Positions 35,529-44,703 of a DNA stretch of 60,419 nt are shown here, in pieces. Each line of letters starts with the position of its first letter. Within the stretch, counting starts at the first letter, position 1. This DNA is from JBBRHF01 sp038223055 (GTDB taxonomy: Bacteria > Actinomycetota > Actinomycetes > JACCUZ01), in NCBI GenBank assembly GCA_038223055.1, contig JBBRHF010000001.1, positions 1 to 60,419 of the forward strand, given 5' to 3'. Below the pieces are notes generated by a model. That model saw nothing but the letters and a program-made list of their open reading frames with translations, was not told where the DNA came from and searched no databases. A program made the position numbers and the translations under genes.

Positions 35529-37258
35529 GCCACCGCCTTGGCGGGCAGCTGGGACGCGACGATCTCGGCGTACGTCGGGCAGCGGGCCAGCAGGTCCGCG
35601 TGCGTGCCGAGGCCGATCACGGCGCCGTCGTCGAGCACCACGATCTGGTCGGCGTCGATGATCGTCGAGACACGCTGGGCGACGATGACCACCGCCGAGT
35701 CGCGCATCTCGGCGCGCAGCGCGGTGCGCAGCCGCGCGTCCGTGGCCAGGTCCAGCGCCGAGAACGAGTCGTCGAACAGGTAGATTTCCGGACGGTGCAC
35801 GATGGCCCGCGCGATCGCCAGGCGTTGGCGCTGACCGCCGGAGAAGTTGGTGCCGCCCTGGGCCACCGGCGCGTCCAGCCCCTCGGCGAGCTCGGCGACG
35901 AAGTCCTCGGCCTGCGCCGTGCGCAGAGCCCGCCACAGGTCCTCCTCGCTCGCGCTTGCCCTGCCGTAGCGCAGGTTGCTCGCCACCGTGCCGGTGAACA
36001 AGTAGGCGCTCTGCGGGACCAGCCCGATCAGCCGGTGCAGCAGCGCCGGGTCGAGCCGGCGCACGTCGACCCCGTCGACGAGGACTGCTCCTGCGGTCGC
36101 GTCGACCAGGCGCGGGACGAGTGACACGAGCGTGGACTTGCCCGAACCGGTGCTGCCGATGATGGCCGTGGTCTGGCCGGGTCCGGTCCGGAACGCGACG
36201 TCGGTCAGCACGGAATGCTCAGCACCGGGATAGCGGAACGACACGCCGCGTAGCTCCAACGTCGCTCGCGGCCCCACCTCGGCCACCGGGTCAACAGGGG
36301 GGATCACCGACGACTCGGTGTCGAGGACCTCGGTCAGTCGCTCGGCGCACACCGCGGCGCGCGGGACGAGAACGAGCATGAAGGTCGCCATCATGATCGA
36401 CATCAGGATCTGCAGGAGGTAGCTGAGGAACGCCGTCAGCGAGCCGATCTGCATCTGGCCGGCCGCGATGCGGTGGGCGCCGAACCACAGGACCGCGACG
36501 CTGGACACATTGAGAACGAGCATCACGATCGGGAACATGAACGCCATCAGGCGGCCGACCCGCAGCCCGGTGTCGGTCAGATCGGCGTTGGCGACCCCGA
36601 ACCGGGCTCGTTCGACAGGTTCGCGCACGAACGCCCGTACCACCCGGATGCCGGTGATCTGCTCGCGCAGGACCCGGTTGACGGTGTCGATCCTGGTCTG
36701 CATCAGGCGGAACTGCGGGATCATCCGCGACACGATCAGCGCGATGGCCGCAACCAGCGCCGTGACGCTGACCACGATCAACCACGACAGACCGGGGTCC
36801 TCGCGCAGCGCCATGATGATGCCCCCGACGCACATGATCGGCGCGGAGACCATCAACGTGCAGGTGAGCAGCACCAGCATCTGCACCTGCTGCACGTCGT
36901 TGGTCGTGCGGGTGATCAGCGACGGCGCACCGAAGTGCGTGACCTCGCGCGAGGAGAAGGTGCCGACCCGGCCGAAGACCGCGGCACGGGCGTCTCGGCC
37001 GAAGCCCATCGCCGTCCGCGCCCCGAAGTAGACCGCTGTGACCGAGCAGATCACCTGCACGAGGGTCACGGCGAGCATGACCGCGCCGACCCGCACGATG
37101 TAGCCCGTGTCCGCCTTCGCCACGCCGTTGTCGATGATGTCCGCGTTCAGGCTGGGCAGGTAGAGCGCCGCCAGCGTGGCGAGCAGATTCAGCACGACGA
37201 CCAGGCCCAGGAAGCCTCGATAGGGAATGAGGTAGATCCGCAACAGCCGGACGAGCAC
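35525..37258 (-). CDS. ABC exporter half-transporter, degenerate-site subunit
   Basis: The product has 577 residues with six helices then an ATPase domain. Walker A (GSTGSGKST) and signature (FSGGQRQ) are normal. The residue after the Walker B aspartate is Asp instead of the catalytic Glu (LFDDSFSALD), and the switch histidine is replaced by Gln (VAQRVST). This is exactly the degenerate-site pattern of heterodimeric exporters such as TM287/288. GTG at 37258 follows GGAGGT. It is the first gene of the two-gene operon. Confidence 0.93.
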   Translation of the reverse strand: MLVRLLRIYLIPYRGFLGLVVVLNLLATLAALYLPSLNADIIDNGVAKADTGYIVRVGAVMLAVTLVQVICSVTAVYFGARTAMGFGRDARAAVFGRVGTFSSREVTHFGAPSLITRTTNDVQQVQMLVLLTCTLMVSAPIMCVGGIIMALREDPGLSWLIVVSVTALVAAIALIVSRMIPQFRLMQTRIDTVNRVLREQITGIRVVRAFVREPVERARFGVANADLTDTGLRVGRLMAFMFPIVMLVLNVSSVAVLWFGAHRIAAGQMQIGSLTAFLSYLLQILMSIMMATFMLVLVPRAAVCAERLTEVLDTESSVIPPVDPVAEVGPRATLELRGVSFRYPGAEHSVLTDVAFRTGPGQTTAIIGSTGSGKSTLVSLVPRLVDATAGAVLVDGVDVRRLDPALLHRLIGLVPQSAYLFTGTVASNLRYGRASASEEDLWRALRTAQAEDFVAELAEGLDAPVAQGGTNFSGGQRQRLAIARAIVHRPEIYLFDDSFSALDLATDARLRTALRAEMRDSAVVIVAQRVSTIIDADQIVVLDDGAVIGLGTHADLLARCPTYAEIVASQLPAKAVA

Positions 37259-37444
37259 GCTCTACCTCCTTCGTGCCTCGGCCTGGAACCCACCCGCCAC
37301 GGCAACCGCCGATGCGCCTCTCCACCGTGACCCTATGCCGCCGGCGAGACCACAATTTTTGGCGCGGCCATGCAGGCGGCTATCTCCGCTCGCGCTGTCC
37401 TAGCAAACCGGGCGGGGAAGTGGCCGAGCACCGGGGACCCGCAG

Positions 37445-37855
37445 TCACTCCTCCCGAGGGGGCGTCAGGATCGTGCAGGTCGGGCCACTCGCTCGCGAAA
37501 GCCGACGATCGAGGGTCACCAGGGGGGCCCCGAGCAGCTCAGCCAGCGCGACGTAGGACGCGTCGTAGGCGCTCAGTGTCTCGCGGAGCTCCCAAGCACG
37601 GTCGGCAAACGGATGGTAGGGCCAGAGCTGGAGCGGCAGCGAGAGCAGGTCGCGATGGGCGAGGGTCGCTTCGACCCGTTCCAAGCGGCCGGCAAGCTGG
37701 TGGCGCCGCAGGACGTTTGCGGTCTCGAACATCGCCAGCGTCGGCGTGGCGAGGAAGCCGTGCTCGGCGGTGGCCGCCACCCAGTCGCCGGTCGCCCCGC
37801 CATCGACGAGCAGCGCCACGATGGCCGAGGAGTCCAGGACGTAAGAACTCGTCAC
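37445..37855 (-). CDS. vapC: VapC-type PIN-domain toxin
   Basis: The product is a 136-residue PIN-domain ribonuclease. The four acidic metal ligands are D8 (LDSSAIVALL), E44 (FETANVLRR), D98 (YDASYVALAE) and D116 (VTLDRRL). VapC toxins usually cleave tRNA or rRNA when released from VapB. Its start overlaps the antitoxin stop by four bases, the standard arrangement. RNA target unknown. Confidence 0.92.
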   Translation of the reverse strand: MTSSYVLDSSAIVALLVDGGATGDWVAATAEHGFLATPTLAMFETANVLRRHQLAGRLERVEATLAHRDLLSLPLQLWPYHPFADRAWELRETLSAYDASYVALAELLGAPLVTLDRRLSRASGPTCTILTPPREE

Positions 37856-38088
37856 CGGCGCTCAGCGTCGCGGTCGGCCACGATGTCCGCCGCTGGGAGC
37901 ACCCGCCCAGACGCGCGCGCCCGAGTCCTGGCGCCCTGGAGCGCCGCAGCGACGTCGGGCCGCTCGGCCAGCTCGGCAAGCTGGGCCACGAGGTACTCCT
38001 GCAGGGAGCGGCCGGACCGGGAAGCGCGGGCGGCTAGCTCGTCTCGGACGTCATCGGGCACGTTCCTGATGGTGATCGCGACGGGCAT
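37852..38088 (-). CDS. vapB: VapB/FitA-like ribbon-helix-helix antitoxin
   Basis: The product has 78 residues. The N-terminus AITIRNVPDDVRDELAARAS is an Arc/FitA-type ribbon-helix-helix that binds DNA and represses its own operon; the C-terminal part would block VapC. A TAATAT box lies only six bases before the ATG, which suggests a leaderless message. No ribosome binding site is seen. Confidence 0.9.
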   Translation of the reverse strand: MPVAITIRNVPDDVRDELAARASRSGRSLQEYLVAQLAELAERPDVAAALQGARTRARASGRVLPAADIVADRDAERR

Positions 38089-38091
38089 GCC

Positions 38092-38106
38092 TGCATATTA
38101 ACTGCA
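38092..38106 (-). promoter_or_regulatory. vapBC promoter/operator with likely leaderless start
   Basis: TGCATATTAACTGCA is an inverted repeat (TGCA-N7-TGCA). It contains the minus-strand -10-like TAATAT (38100-38095), which puts the transcription start at or next to the vapB ATG. Outer arms GGCATGC and GCATGCC (about 38084-38090 and 38120-38126) form a wider palindrome suited to RHH autoregulation. Confidence 0.55.
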
Positions 38107-38392
38107 TTGCCGCCGAAATGCATGCCACGGCGAGCCGCGAGAGCACTGGGTCAGCGCCCCGACCGAGACATTCAGGAAATAGGGTGGGAAAGAGCCGCTA
38201 CGCCGCTTATGCAGCGTTTCGAGGCGCATGGTGTGCGGAGGTCCGCGAGAACTTCCGTATCTCCTTGCCGCTGGCTGGGCTCCTCCCACCCTGAGTCGAT
38301 CAAACACCGCGCGCCCCCGCGCGGCTAGGGCCAAAGGTCCCGACGTACGTCGAGGCCGCACCGGTCAGCGCCGCGCACGGACCTCCCGCCCG
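38107..38392. other. Intergenic region with no gene recognised
   Basis: About 290 bases between vapB and terB. It has lower GC patches and one GC-rich hairpin (GCGCGCCCCCGCGCG near 38308-38322). No tRNA or coding frame with a ribosome binding site was seen. Confidence 0.5.
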
Positions 38393-38848
38393 TTACAGGT
38401 CGAACTCCGACGGCGCGATGCCCACCGCGTGGCACCCCTCGCGTACGGCCTTCTTCTCGTCCTCGTCGAAGTCGCCGTCCGCGCCGCCGATGATGATGCC
38501 GATCTGGATCACCGCGCGCCCCTGGTCCGGCTTGGCCTTGAGCTTGCTGATCCGCTGGATCGCCTCGACCTTGCCGAAGTCGTAGTCCGAGGAGAGCTTG
38601 TCGCAGTAGAAGGTGAACTGCTGCAGCAGGTCGGCCGCCGGAAAGATCGACAGGACGTCGTTGTTCGTGATGAGAGCCGCGACCTTCCGTCGCTCCTCGG
38701 CGTCGACCTTGCCGTCGGCCGCGGCGATCAACGCGCACATCGCCATCGTCGCCTGCGAGAAGTCCTTGTTCTTGAACTGCGACGTCTTGGTCTTCAACTG
38801 CGCGTTCATGTCGACGGAGCGCGCCTTGAGCTGGTCCCACAGAGCCAT
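38393..38848 (-). CDS. terB: TerB-family tellurite-resistance protein
   Basis: The product is a 151-residue helical TerB. The acidic metal-type loops IAAADGKVDAEE and IGGADGDFDEDEK are typical of the family, which is thought to bind divalent metal at the membrane and to work with TerC and TerD. ATG at 38848 follows GGGGAC-type purines. It is divergent from the terD run. Confidence 0.93.
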   Translation of the reverse strand: MALWDQLKARSVDMNAQLKTKTSQFKNKDFSQATMAMCALIAAADGKVDAEERRKVAALITNNDVLSIFPAADLLQQFTFYCDKLSSDYDFGKVEAIQRISKLKAKPDQGRAVIQIGIIIGGADGDFDEDEKKAVREGCHAVGIAPSEFDL

Positions 38849-38943
38849 CTGCTGTCCCCTTCAGGTTGCGGGCCGCATCGTCGCGACCGCACCAGCATCG
38901 TCGCACCCCAGCGCCCGACATGCCGGACGGGCAAGATGTGACC

Positions 38944-40146
38944 ATGACCTCGCTGAGCAAGGGCTCCAACATCCCCCTGACCGCTCCCGCGCTGCGTGCC
39001 GTGCTGGGCTGGTCCGCCGGCGCGGCTGTCGACGTCGACGCCTCGGCGCTGCTGCTCACGAGCTCGGGCAAGGTCCGATCCGACGCCGACTTCGTGTTCT
39101 ACAACCAGCCCAGCGATGTGACCGGCGCCATCACCCACGTCGGAAAGCAGACCGCTGGGACCAACTTGACCGACACGGTGAGCGTGGACACCAGGCGGCT
39201 CGACCGGGACATCGAGCGGGTGATCTTCGCCGCGTCCGCGGACGGGGGGACGTTCGGCCAGGTTCCTGGGCTGCACCTGCGGCTCGAGGACGCCGGCAGC
39301 GGTGCCGAGCTGGCCCGGTTCGACATCCTGGACGCCACGAGCGAGACGGCATTCGTGTTCGGCGAGCTTTACCTGCGCAATGGCGCCTGGAAGTTCCGCG
39401 CGGTCGGGCAGGGCTACGCCTCTGGCCTGGCCGGGCTCGCCCGAGACTTCGGCATCAGCGTCGACGACGCGCCGGCCGTAGCCGTGCCGCCCGCTGCCGC
39501 GCCGCCCGCCGCCGCCCTACCAGCCCCTTCCGCCCCCCCAACCCCCTCGGCCCCTGCCGCCGGCGTGGTGAACCTCGACAAGGGCCGGGTGTCGCTGCGC
39601 AAGAACCAGACGGTCAGCCTGGTCAAGACCGGCGCTCCCCCGCTGTCCAAGGTGGTGATGGGGCTGGGCTGGGATCCCGCCAAGCACGGTCGCGACATCG
39701 ACCTGGACGCCTCCGTCATCTCCTACGACGCGTCCGGAGGCAAGATGGGCCTCGTCTGGTTCATGCACAAGTCGGACTACAGCGGCGCGATCCAGCACAG
39801 CGGCGACAACCTGACCGGTCAGGGCGGCGGCGACGACGAGCAGATCCAGGTCGACCTGGGCGCGCTGCCCGCCGCCGTGACCCACCTTGTGTTCACCATC
39901 AACAGCTTCACCGGACAGAACTTCACCGAGGTGCGCAACGCCTACTGCCGCCTTCTCGACCCCACGAACACCGAACTGGTCCGCTACGACCTGTCGGCCG
40001 GCGAGGCGCAGACCGGCGTCTTGATGGCCCGCCTGAGCCGGACGCCGGACGGCACGTGGACGATGAGAGCGCTCGGCGAGTTCCACAAGGGCAGGACCGT
40101 GAAGGCGATGACTGACCCCGGCTCCCGTGCCGTCCTGGCCGGCTAG
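38944..40146 (+). CDS. Two-domain TerD protein
   Basis: The product has 400 residues with two TerD domains, about 1-185 and 216-395, joined by a Pro/Ala linker (VAVPPAAAPPAAALP). The second domain has the calcium-type DIDLDAS and HSGDNLTGQGGGDDEQ. The first is altered (DVDASALLL) and lacks the full GDNLTGEGEGDDE loop, so its metal binding may be lost or changed. It leads the plus-strand Ter genes, facing terB. Confidence 0.9.
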   Translation: MTSLSKGSNIPLTAPALRAVLGWSAGAAVDVDASALLLTSSGKVRSDADFVFYNQPSDVTGAITHVGKQTAGTNLTDTVSVDTRRLDRDIERVIFAASADGGTFGQVPGLHLRLEDAGSGAELARFDILDATSETAFVFGELYLRNGAWKFRAVGQGYASGLAGLARDFGISVDDAPAVAVPPAAAPPAAALPAPSAPPTPSAPAAGVVNLDKGRVSLRKNQTVSLVKTGAPPLSKVVMGLGWDPAKHGRDIDLDASVISYDASGGKMGLVWFMHKSDYSGAIQHSGDNLTGQGGGDDEQIQVDLGALPAAVTHLVFTINSFTGQNFTEVRNAYCRLLDPTNTELVRYDLSAGEAQTGVLMARLSRTPDGTWTMRALGEFHKGRTVKAMTDPGSRAVLAG

Positions 40147-40278
40147 CCGGCCAGCGGCTCACCCTCCACGACCGGCCAGTCCGCCTCGGCGACGGTAGAC
40201 TGTGCCAGGTTGCCGCACGGGTGACATGACTTTGCTCGCGGGGCAGCACGGCTCCCGAGCGTGACTCTGGAGGACTAC

Positions 40279-40860
40279 ATGGGTGTTTCGCTGACCAAGG
40301 GCGGGAACGTCAGCCTCACCAAGCAGGCCGGTTCCGCTGGCCTGGCCGCGGTGACCGTCGGTCTGGGCTGGGATGTTCGCACGACCACTGGCACCGACTT
40401 CGACCTCGACGCCAGCGCCATCGTCGCCAAGGCCGACGGCAAGGTGCTCAGTGACAAGCATTTCATCTTCTTCAACAACCTCAAGAGCCCCGAAGGCGCC
40501 GTCGAGCACACCGGGGACAACCTCACCGGCGAGGGCGAGGGCGACGACGAGCAGATCAAGATCACCTTCGCTGCCATCCCGGCCGAGGTCGACAAGATCG
40601 TTTTCATCTGCTCGATCTACGAAGCCGAGGCTCGCTCGCAGAGTTTCGGTCAGGTCCGCAACGCCTTCATCCGCGTCGTGAACCAGGCCGACAGCGCCGA
40701 ACTGGGCCGCTACGACCTGTCCGAGGACGCCTCGACCGAGACCGCGATGGTCTTCGGCGAGGTCTACCGAAACGGCGCGGAGTGGAAGTTCCGGGCCGTC
40801 GGTCAGGGTTACGCCTCCGGTCTGCGGGGCATCGCCCAGGACTTCGGCGTCGTCGTCTAG
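40279..40860 (+). CDS. terD: TerD-family stress protein
   Basis: The product is a 193-residue canonical TerD. Key parts are MGVSLTKGGNVSLTK, DFDLDASA and HTGDNLTGEGEGDDEQI, the acidic loops that bind calcium in known TerD. ATG at 40279 has GGAGG six bases upstream. It is very close in sequence to the next gene and probably arose by duplication. The gene ends GTC TAG. Confidence 0.95.
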   Translation: MGVSLTKGGNVSLTKQAGSAGLAAVTVGLGWDVRTTTGTDFDLDASAIVAKADGKVLSDKHFIFFNNLKSPEGAVEHTGDNLTGEGEGDDEQIKITFAAIPAEVDKIVFICSIYEAEARSQSFGQVRNAFIRVVNQADSAELGRYDLSEDASTETAMVFGEVYRNGAEWKFRAVGQGYASGLRGIAQDFGVVV

Positions 40861-40982
40861 GCGATCGCCCGGCCGACCGCACCGGCCCCCAGGAAACTTC
40901 ACCGGCCCAACATCACAACATTGGGTGAACAACACCACGCAGGAGATCCCTGGACGTGGCAATAACTGGAGGATTGGTCTAC

Positions 40983-41558
40983 GTGAGCGTCTCGTTGCAA
41001 AAGGGCGGAAACGTCAGCCTGACCAAGGCTGCGCCCAACCTCGTCTCGGTGCTCGTCGGTCTGGGCTGGGACGTCCGCACCACGACCGGAGTGGACTTCG
41101 ACCTCGACGCCAGCGCGATGATGTGCGCCGAAGGCGGCAAGGTGCTCTCGGACCAGCACTTCGTCTTCTTCAACAACCTCAAGAGCCCCGACGGCTCGGT
41201 CGAGCACACCGGGGACAACCTCACCGGTGAGGGCGAGGGCGACGACGAGGCCATCAAGGTGGCGCTGACCACGGTGCCGGCCAACGTCGTCAAGATCGTG
41301 TTCCCCGTCTCCATCTACGAAGCCGAGGCACGCTCGCAGAACTTCGGGCAGGTGACAAACGCGTTCATCCGCGTCGTCGACTCATCCAACGGCACCGAAC
41401 TTGCCCGCTACGACCTCACCGAGGACGCCTCCACCGAGACGGCCATGGTCTTCGGTGAGCTCTACCGGCACAACAGCGAGTGGAAGTTCCGCGCCATCGG
41501 TCAGGGCTACGCCTCCGGCCTGCGGGGCATCGCCGCGGACTACGGCGTCTCCGTCTGA
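40983..41558 (+). CDS. terD: TerD-family stress protein, paralogue
   Basis: The product has 191 residues with the same motifs as its neighbour (VSLQKGGNVSLTK, DFDLDASA, GDNLTGEGEGDDEAI). GTG at 40983 is favoured by GGAGGA nine bases upstream; an ATG-like start at 40956 would add nine residues before the conserved start. Two close TerD copies suggest mixed oligomers. Confidence 0.93.
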   Translation: MSVSLQKGGNVSLTKAAPNLVSVLVGLGWDVRTTTGVDFDLDASAMMCAEGGKVLSDQHFVFFNNLKSPDGSVEHTGDNLTGEGEGDDEAIKVALTTVPANVVKIVFPVSIYEAEARSQNFGQVTNAFIRVVDSSNGTELARYDLTEDASTETAMVFGELYRHNSEWKFRAIGQGYASGLRGIAADYGVSV

Positions 41559-41640
41559 CGGTCCGCAGGCGCGGTCTATCCCCTGGGGAACGTCGGGGCG
41601 GTGACCGTTCGTCTTCTGCACACATGGAAAGGAATACACT

Positions 41641-42705
41641 GTGCTGCTTCGCACCTTCGGCTGGTCGTGGGGCGTCACCGCCGCCACCCTCGCCGGCGCC
41701 CTGATCCTTGGCGGGCCGCAGGCCTTCGCCATCGTGGCAATCCTCGCGGTCCTGGAGATCTCGCTGTCGTTCGACAACGCGGTGGTGAATGCCACGATCC
41801 TCGAGCGGATGAACGAGTTCTGGCAGAAGATCTTCCTTACCATAGGCATCGTCATCGCGGTGTTCGGCATGCGGCTGCTCTTCCCGCTGCTCATCGTGGG
41901 CATCACCGCCAAGCTGAGCCCCTACGCCGCGGTCGACCTGGCCCTCAACGACGGCAAGCAGTACGGCGAGCTGCTGCGCGCCGCGCACCCCACCATCGCG
42001 GCGTTCGGCGGCACATTCCTGCTGATGCTGTTCCTGGACTTCATCTTCGAGGACCGCGAGACCAAATGGCTCACCTGGCTGGAGAAGCCTCTCGCCCGGG
42101 TCGGCAAGCTGGACCAGCTCTCCGTCGTTGTCTCCCTGGTGACTCTCGTGATCGCAGCCGAGACCCTCGCCGAGAAGCCCGCCCCGGTCATGGTCGCCGG
42201 CGCCCTCGGCGCCGTGACTTACCTCGCCGTTAACGGGCTCGGTGAGCTGTTCGAGAGCCAAGGCAGCCACGACACCGGACCCAACTCACTCGTGAAGGCG
42301 TCCGGCAAGGCGGCCTTCTTCCTGTTCCTCTACCTCGAGGTGCTCGACGCGTCCTTCAGCTTCGACGGTGTCATCGGCGCATTCGCCATCAGCAACAACA
42401 TCTTGATCATCTCGGCGGGCCTCGGCGTGGGCGCGATGTACATCCGGTCCCTCACGGTCTACCTCGTGCGACAGGGCACGTTGAACGACTACGCCTTCCT
42501 GGAGCACGGCGCGCACTGGGCGATCGGAGCACTGGCCGCGATCATGCTGGTCAGCATCGGGCACGAGGTCCCCGAGCTGGTCACCGGCCTGCTCGGGGTG
42601 GGCTTCATCGGGGCGGCCTTCCTGTCCTCGCTCGGCCTGAACAAGCGGCGGGCAACGGAGGAGGCGGCCGAAGCCAGCACGGAACTCCAGACCACCCGCA
42701 GCTAG
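41641..42705 (+). CDS. DUF475 / TerC-like integral membrane protein
   Basis: The product has 354 residues with about nine helices. It has TerC-superfamily signatures with acidic residues inside the membrane, EISLSFDNAVVNA and LDASFSFDGVIGAF. DUF475 proteins accompany TerD genes and are thought to move or sense metal ions together with TerB and TerD. GTG at 41641 follows GGAAAGGA. No yybP-ykoY riboswitch is visible in the 82-base gap before it. Confidence 0.92.
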   Translation: MLLRTFGWSWGVTAATLAGALILGGPQAFAIVAILAVLEISLSFDNAVVNATILERMNEFWQKIFLTIGIVIAVFGMRLLFPLLIVGITAKLSPYAAVDLALNDGKQYGELLRAAHPTIAAFGGTFLLMLFLDFIFEDRETKWLTWLEKPLARVGKLDQLSVVVSLVTLVIAAETLAEKPAPVMVAGALGAVTYLAVNGLGELFESQGSHDTGPNSLVKASGKAAFFLFLYLEVLDASFSFDGVIGAFAISNNILIISAGLGVGAMYIRSLTVYLVRQGTLNDYAFLEHGAHWAIGALAAIMLVSIGHEVPELVTGLLGVGFIGAAFLSSLGLNKRRATEEAAEASTELQTTRS

Positions 42706-42769
42706 TCAGAACGTGTCGCCGGGCTGCTCATCGCCCTGGTGAGCCGCAACTCAGGACTGGGAGATCTCC

Positions 42770-43468
42770 ATGGGAATCGACTACACCAAGCGTGCCGCCA
42801 GCAGCGACGCGACGCCGAGCAACGCTGCGCCCGCGGGCGGGGTCAACCTGAGCAAGGTGGTCCTGACCAAGTCCGCACCCACGGTGTCGCTCACCAAGTC
42901 CGGCTCCGCGACCGGTCTGCTTCGGGTCAACCTGAACTGGAACGCCCGCCCCGCCCAGAGTGGCGGCGGGGGCTTCTTCAAGCGGGTCCGTGGTGGCGGC
43001 TCGATCGACCTGGACCTCGGTTGCCTCTACGAGTTCACCAACGGGAAGAAGGGCGTCGTGCAGGCGCTCGGCAACGCGTTCGAGGCGCGTGGTGACGCCG
43101 GCACCCCGGTCATCCGGCTCGACGGCGACGACCGGTCCGGCACGAACAGCGCAGGAGAAAACCTGATCATCGATCTGTCCCAACTGGCGATGATCAAGCG
43201 CATCATCGTGTTCGCGTTCATCTACGAGGGCGTGGCCAACTGGGCGCAGGCCGACGGTGTCGTCACGCTGTTCCCGCAGAACGGCCCGCAGGTCGAGGTC
43301 CGTCTCGACGAGGCACAGAACGGCACACCGATGTGCGCCATCGCGCAGTTCGTCAACACCGGCGGCGAGTTGTCGCTCAACCGCGAGGTCCGCTACATCA
43401 ACGGCGGGCAGGACAAGCTGGACGCCGCCTACGGCTGGGGCATGGACTGGAGCCCGGGGCGCAAGTAA
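42770..43468 (+). CDS. TerA/TerD-like tellurium-resistance protein
   Basis: The product has 232 residues. A short N-terminal tail is followed by a TerD-fold domain that is diverged (VNLSKVVLTKSAPTVSLTK, IDLDLGCLYEF) and ends with INGGQDKLDAAYGWGMDWSPGRK, a TerA/TerF-like C-terminus. The GDNLTGEGEGDDE loop is replaced by DRSGTNSAGENL. It lies between the TerC-like gene and the biosynthetic genes and links the two parts of the operon. Confidence 0.88.
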   Translation: MGIDYTKRAASSDATPSNAAPAGGVNLSKVVLTKSAPTVSLTKSGSATGLLRVNLNWNARPAQSGGGGFFKRVRGGGSIDLDLGCLYEFTNGKKGVVQALGNAFEARGDAGTPVIRLDGDDRSGTNSAGENLIIDLSQLAMIKRIIVFAFIYEGVANWAQADGVVTLFPQNGPQVEVRLDEAQNGTPMCAIAQFVNTGGELSLNREVRYINGGQDKLDAAYGWGMDWSPGRK

Positions 43469-43512
43469 CCGCTGACCGGCACCCGCACAATCTGATCGGC
43501 GAAAGGATCGCC

Positions 43513-44703
43513 ATGCGTCACTTCGCCCACCTGTCCGAGTTCGACCTCTCCCGGTTGTTCCACCTCGCGCCCGAGCCGATCACCTGCGACAGCGATCGCG
43601 AGACCCTCGCGGTCGCGCTCGGAGCCACCCTCTACATGCCGGCGACCCGGCCCGCGCTGGCGGCCGACATCGCCAAGCAGGCGGGCCTGGGCGTCGTCAG
43701 CGTCGTCGCGTGCCTCGAGGACGCCATCGCGGACGACGACGTACCTGCCGCGCAGGCCAACGTCATCGCCCAGTTGCGGCTGCTCGGTCAGGCCGGGAGC
43801 GCGGTCGCCTTGCCGCTGGTGTTCGTGCGGGTGCGTCACCCCGACCAGGTGGCCGCGATCACCAACGGTCTCGGCGAGAACATTGCGGTTCTCCGCGGCT
43901 TCGTCGTGCCCAAGTTCAGCGACGTCAACGGCGCGAGCTACCTCACCGCGGTCGTCGAGGCCTCCGCCGCACACGACCGGCACCTCTACGTCATGCCAGT
44001 TCTGGAGTCCCCCGAGATCGCTTACGCCGAGACCCGCGCAGCCCAGCTGGCCGGGGCACACCGCCTGCTCTCCCGGTTCCGCGAACACGTCCTCGCCGTA
44101 CGCATCGGCGCGACCGACCTGTGCGGGGCCTACGGCATCCGGCGCGACCGGGACCTGACCATCTACGACGTGCGGGTCGTGGCCGACGCGATCACCGACA
44201 TCGTGAACACGTTCGGCCGAGCCCGTCGCGACGGGTTCGTCGTCACCGGACCCGTGTGGGAATATTTCCCGAACCACGACCGCATCTTCAAGCCGCAACT
44301 GCGGGAGAGCCCCTTCACCGACAACGCCGTCCGCCCGCTGCGCCAGCAGCTTTTGCTGGCCGACCTGGACGGCCTCATCCGGGAGATCCTGCTGGACAAG
44401 GCCAACGGCCTGACCGGAAAGACGGTCATCCATCCGACCCACGTGGCCGCGGTCCACGCGATGAGCGTCGTGTCCCACGAGGAATACAGCGACGCGCTGG
44501 ACATCCTCGGGGCCGACCTGGCCGGCGGGGGCGTGGCGCGATCCGGCTACCGGAACAAGATGAACGAGGCGAAGCCGCACCGGGCCTGGGCCGAGCGCAC
44601 GGTGCGCCGCGCCCACGTGTTCGGGGTCGCCGCGGAGGGGATCACCTTCATCGATCTGCTCGCCACCAGCGTCGAGTCGATCCTGGCGCAGGAAGCCGCG
44701 TGA
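43513..44703 (+). CDS. HpcH/HpaI aldolase / citrate-lyase-like TIM barrel of the Ter module
   Basis: The product has 396 residues and a CitE-like fold. The metal and substrate motifs LPLVFVRVRH, VMPVLESPEIAY, RIGATDLCGAYG and KTVIHPTHVAAV are visible. It is a standard part of the Ter-linked biosynthetic module, proposed to make a nucleoside-like metabolite; its real reaction is unknown. ATG at 43513 has GAAAGGA upstream. The stop overlaps the next start (GTGA). Confidence 0.88.
   Translation: MRHFAHLSEFDLSRLFHLAPEPITCDSDRETLAVALGATLYMPATRPALAADIAKQAGLGVVSVVACLEDAIADDDVPAAQANVIAQLRLLGQAGSAVALPLVFVRVRHPDQVAAITNGLGENIAVLRGFVVPKFSDVNGASYLTAVVEASAAHDRHLYVMPVLESPEIAYAETRAAQLAGAHRLLSRFREHVLAVRIGATDLCGAYGIRRDRDLTIYDVRVVADAITDIVNTFGRARRDGFVVTGPVWEYFPNHDRIFKPQLRESPFTDNAVRPLRQQLLLADLDGLIREILLDKANGLTGKTVIHPTHVAAVHAMSVVSHEEYSDALDILGADLAGGGVARSGYRNKMNEAKPHRAWAERTVRRAHVFGVAAEGITFIDLLATSVESILAQEAA

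Noticed and set aside
41559..41640. yybP-ykoY manganese riboswitch before the TerC-like gene
   Set aside because: The gap is only 82 bases and lacks the conserved core; no matching stem arrangement.
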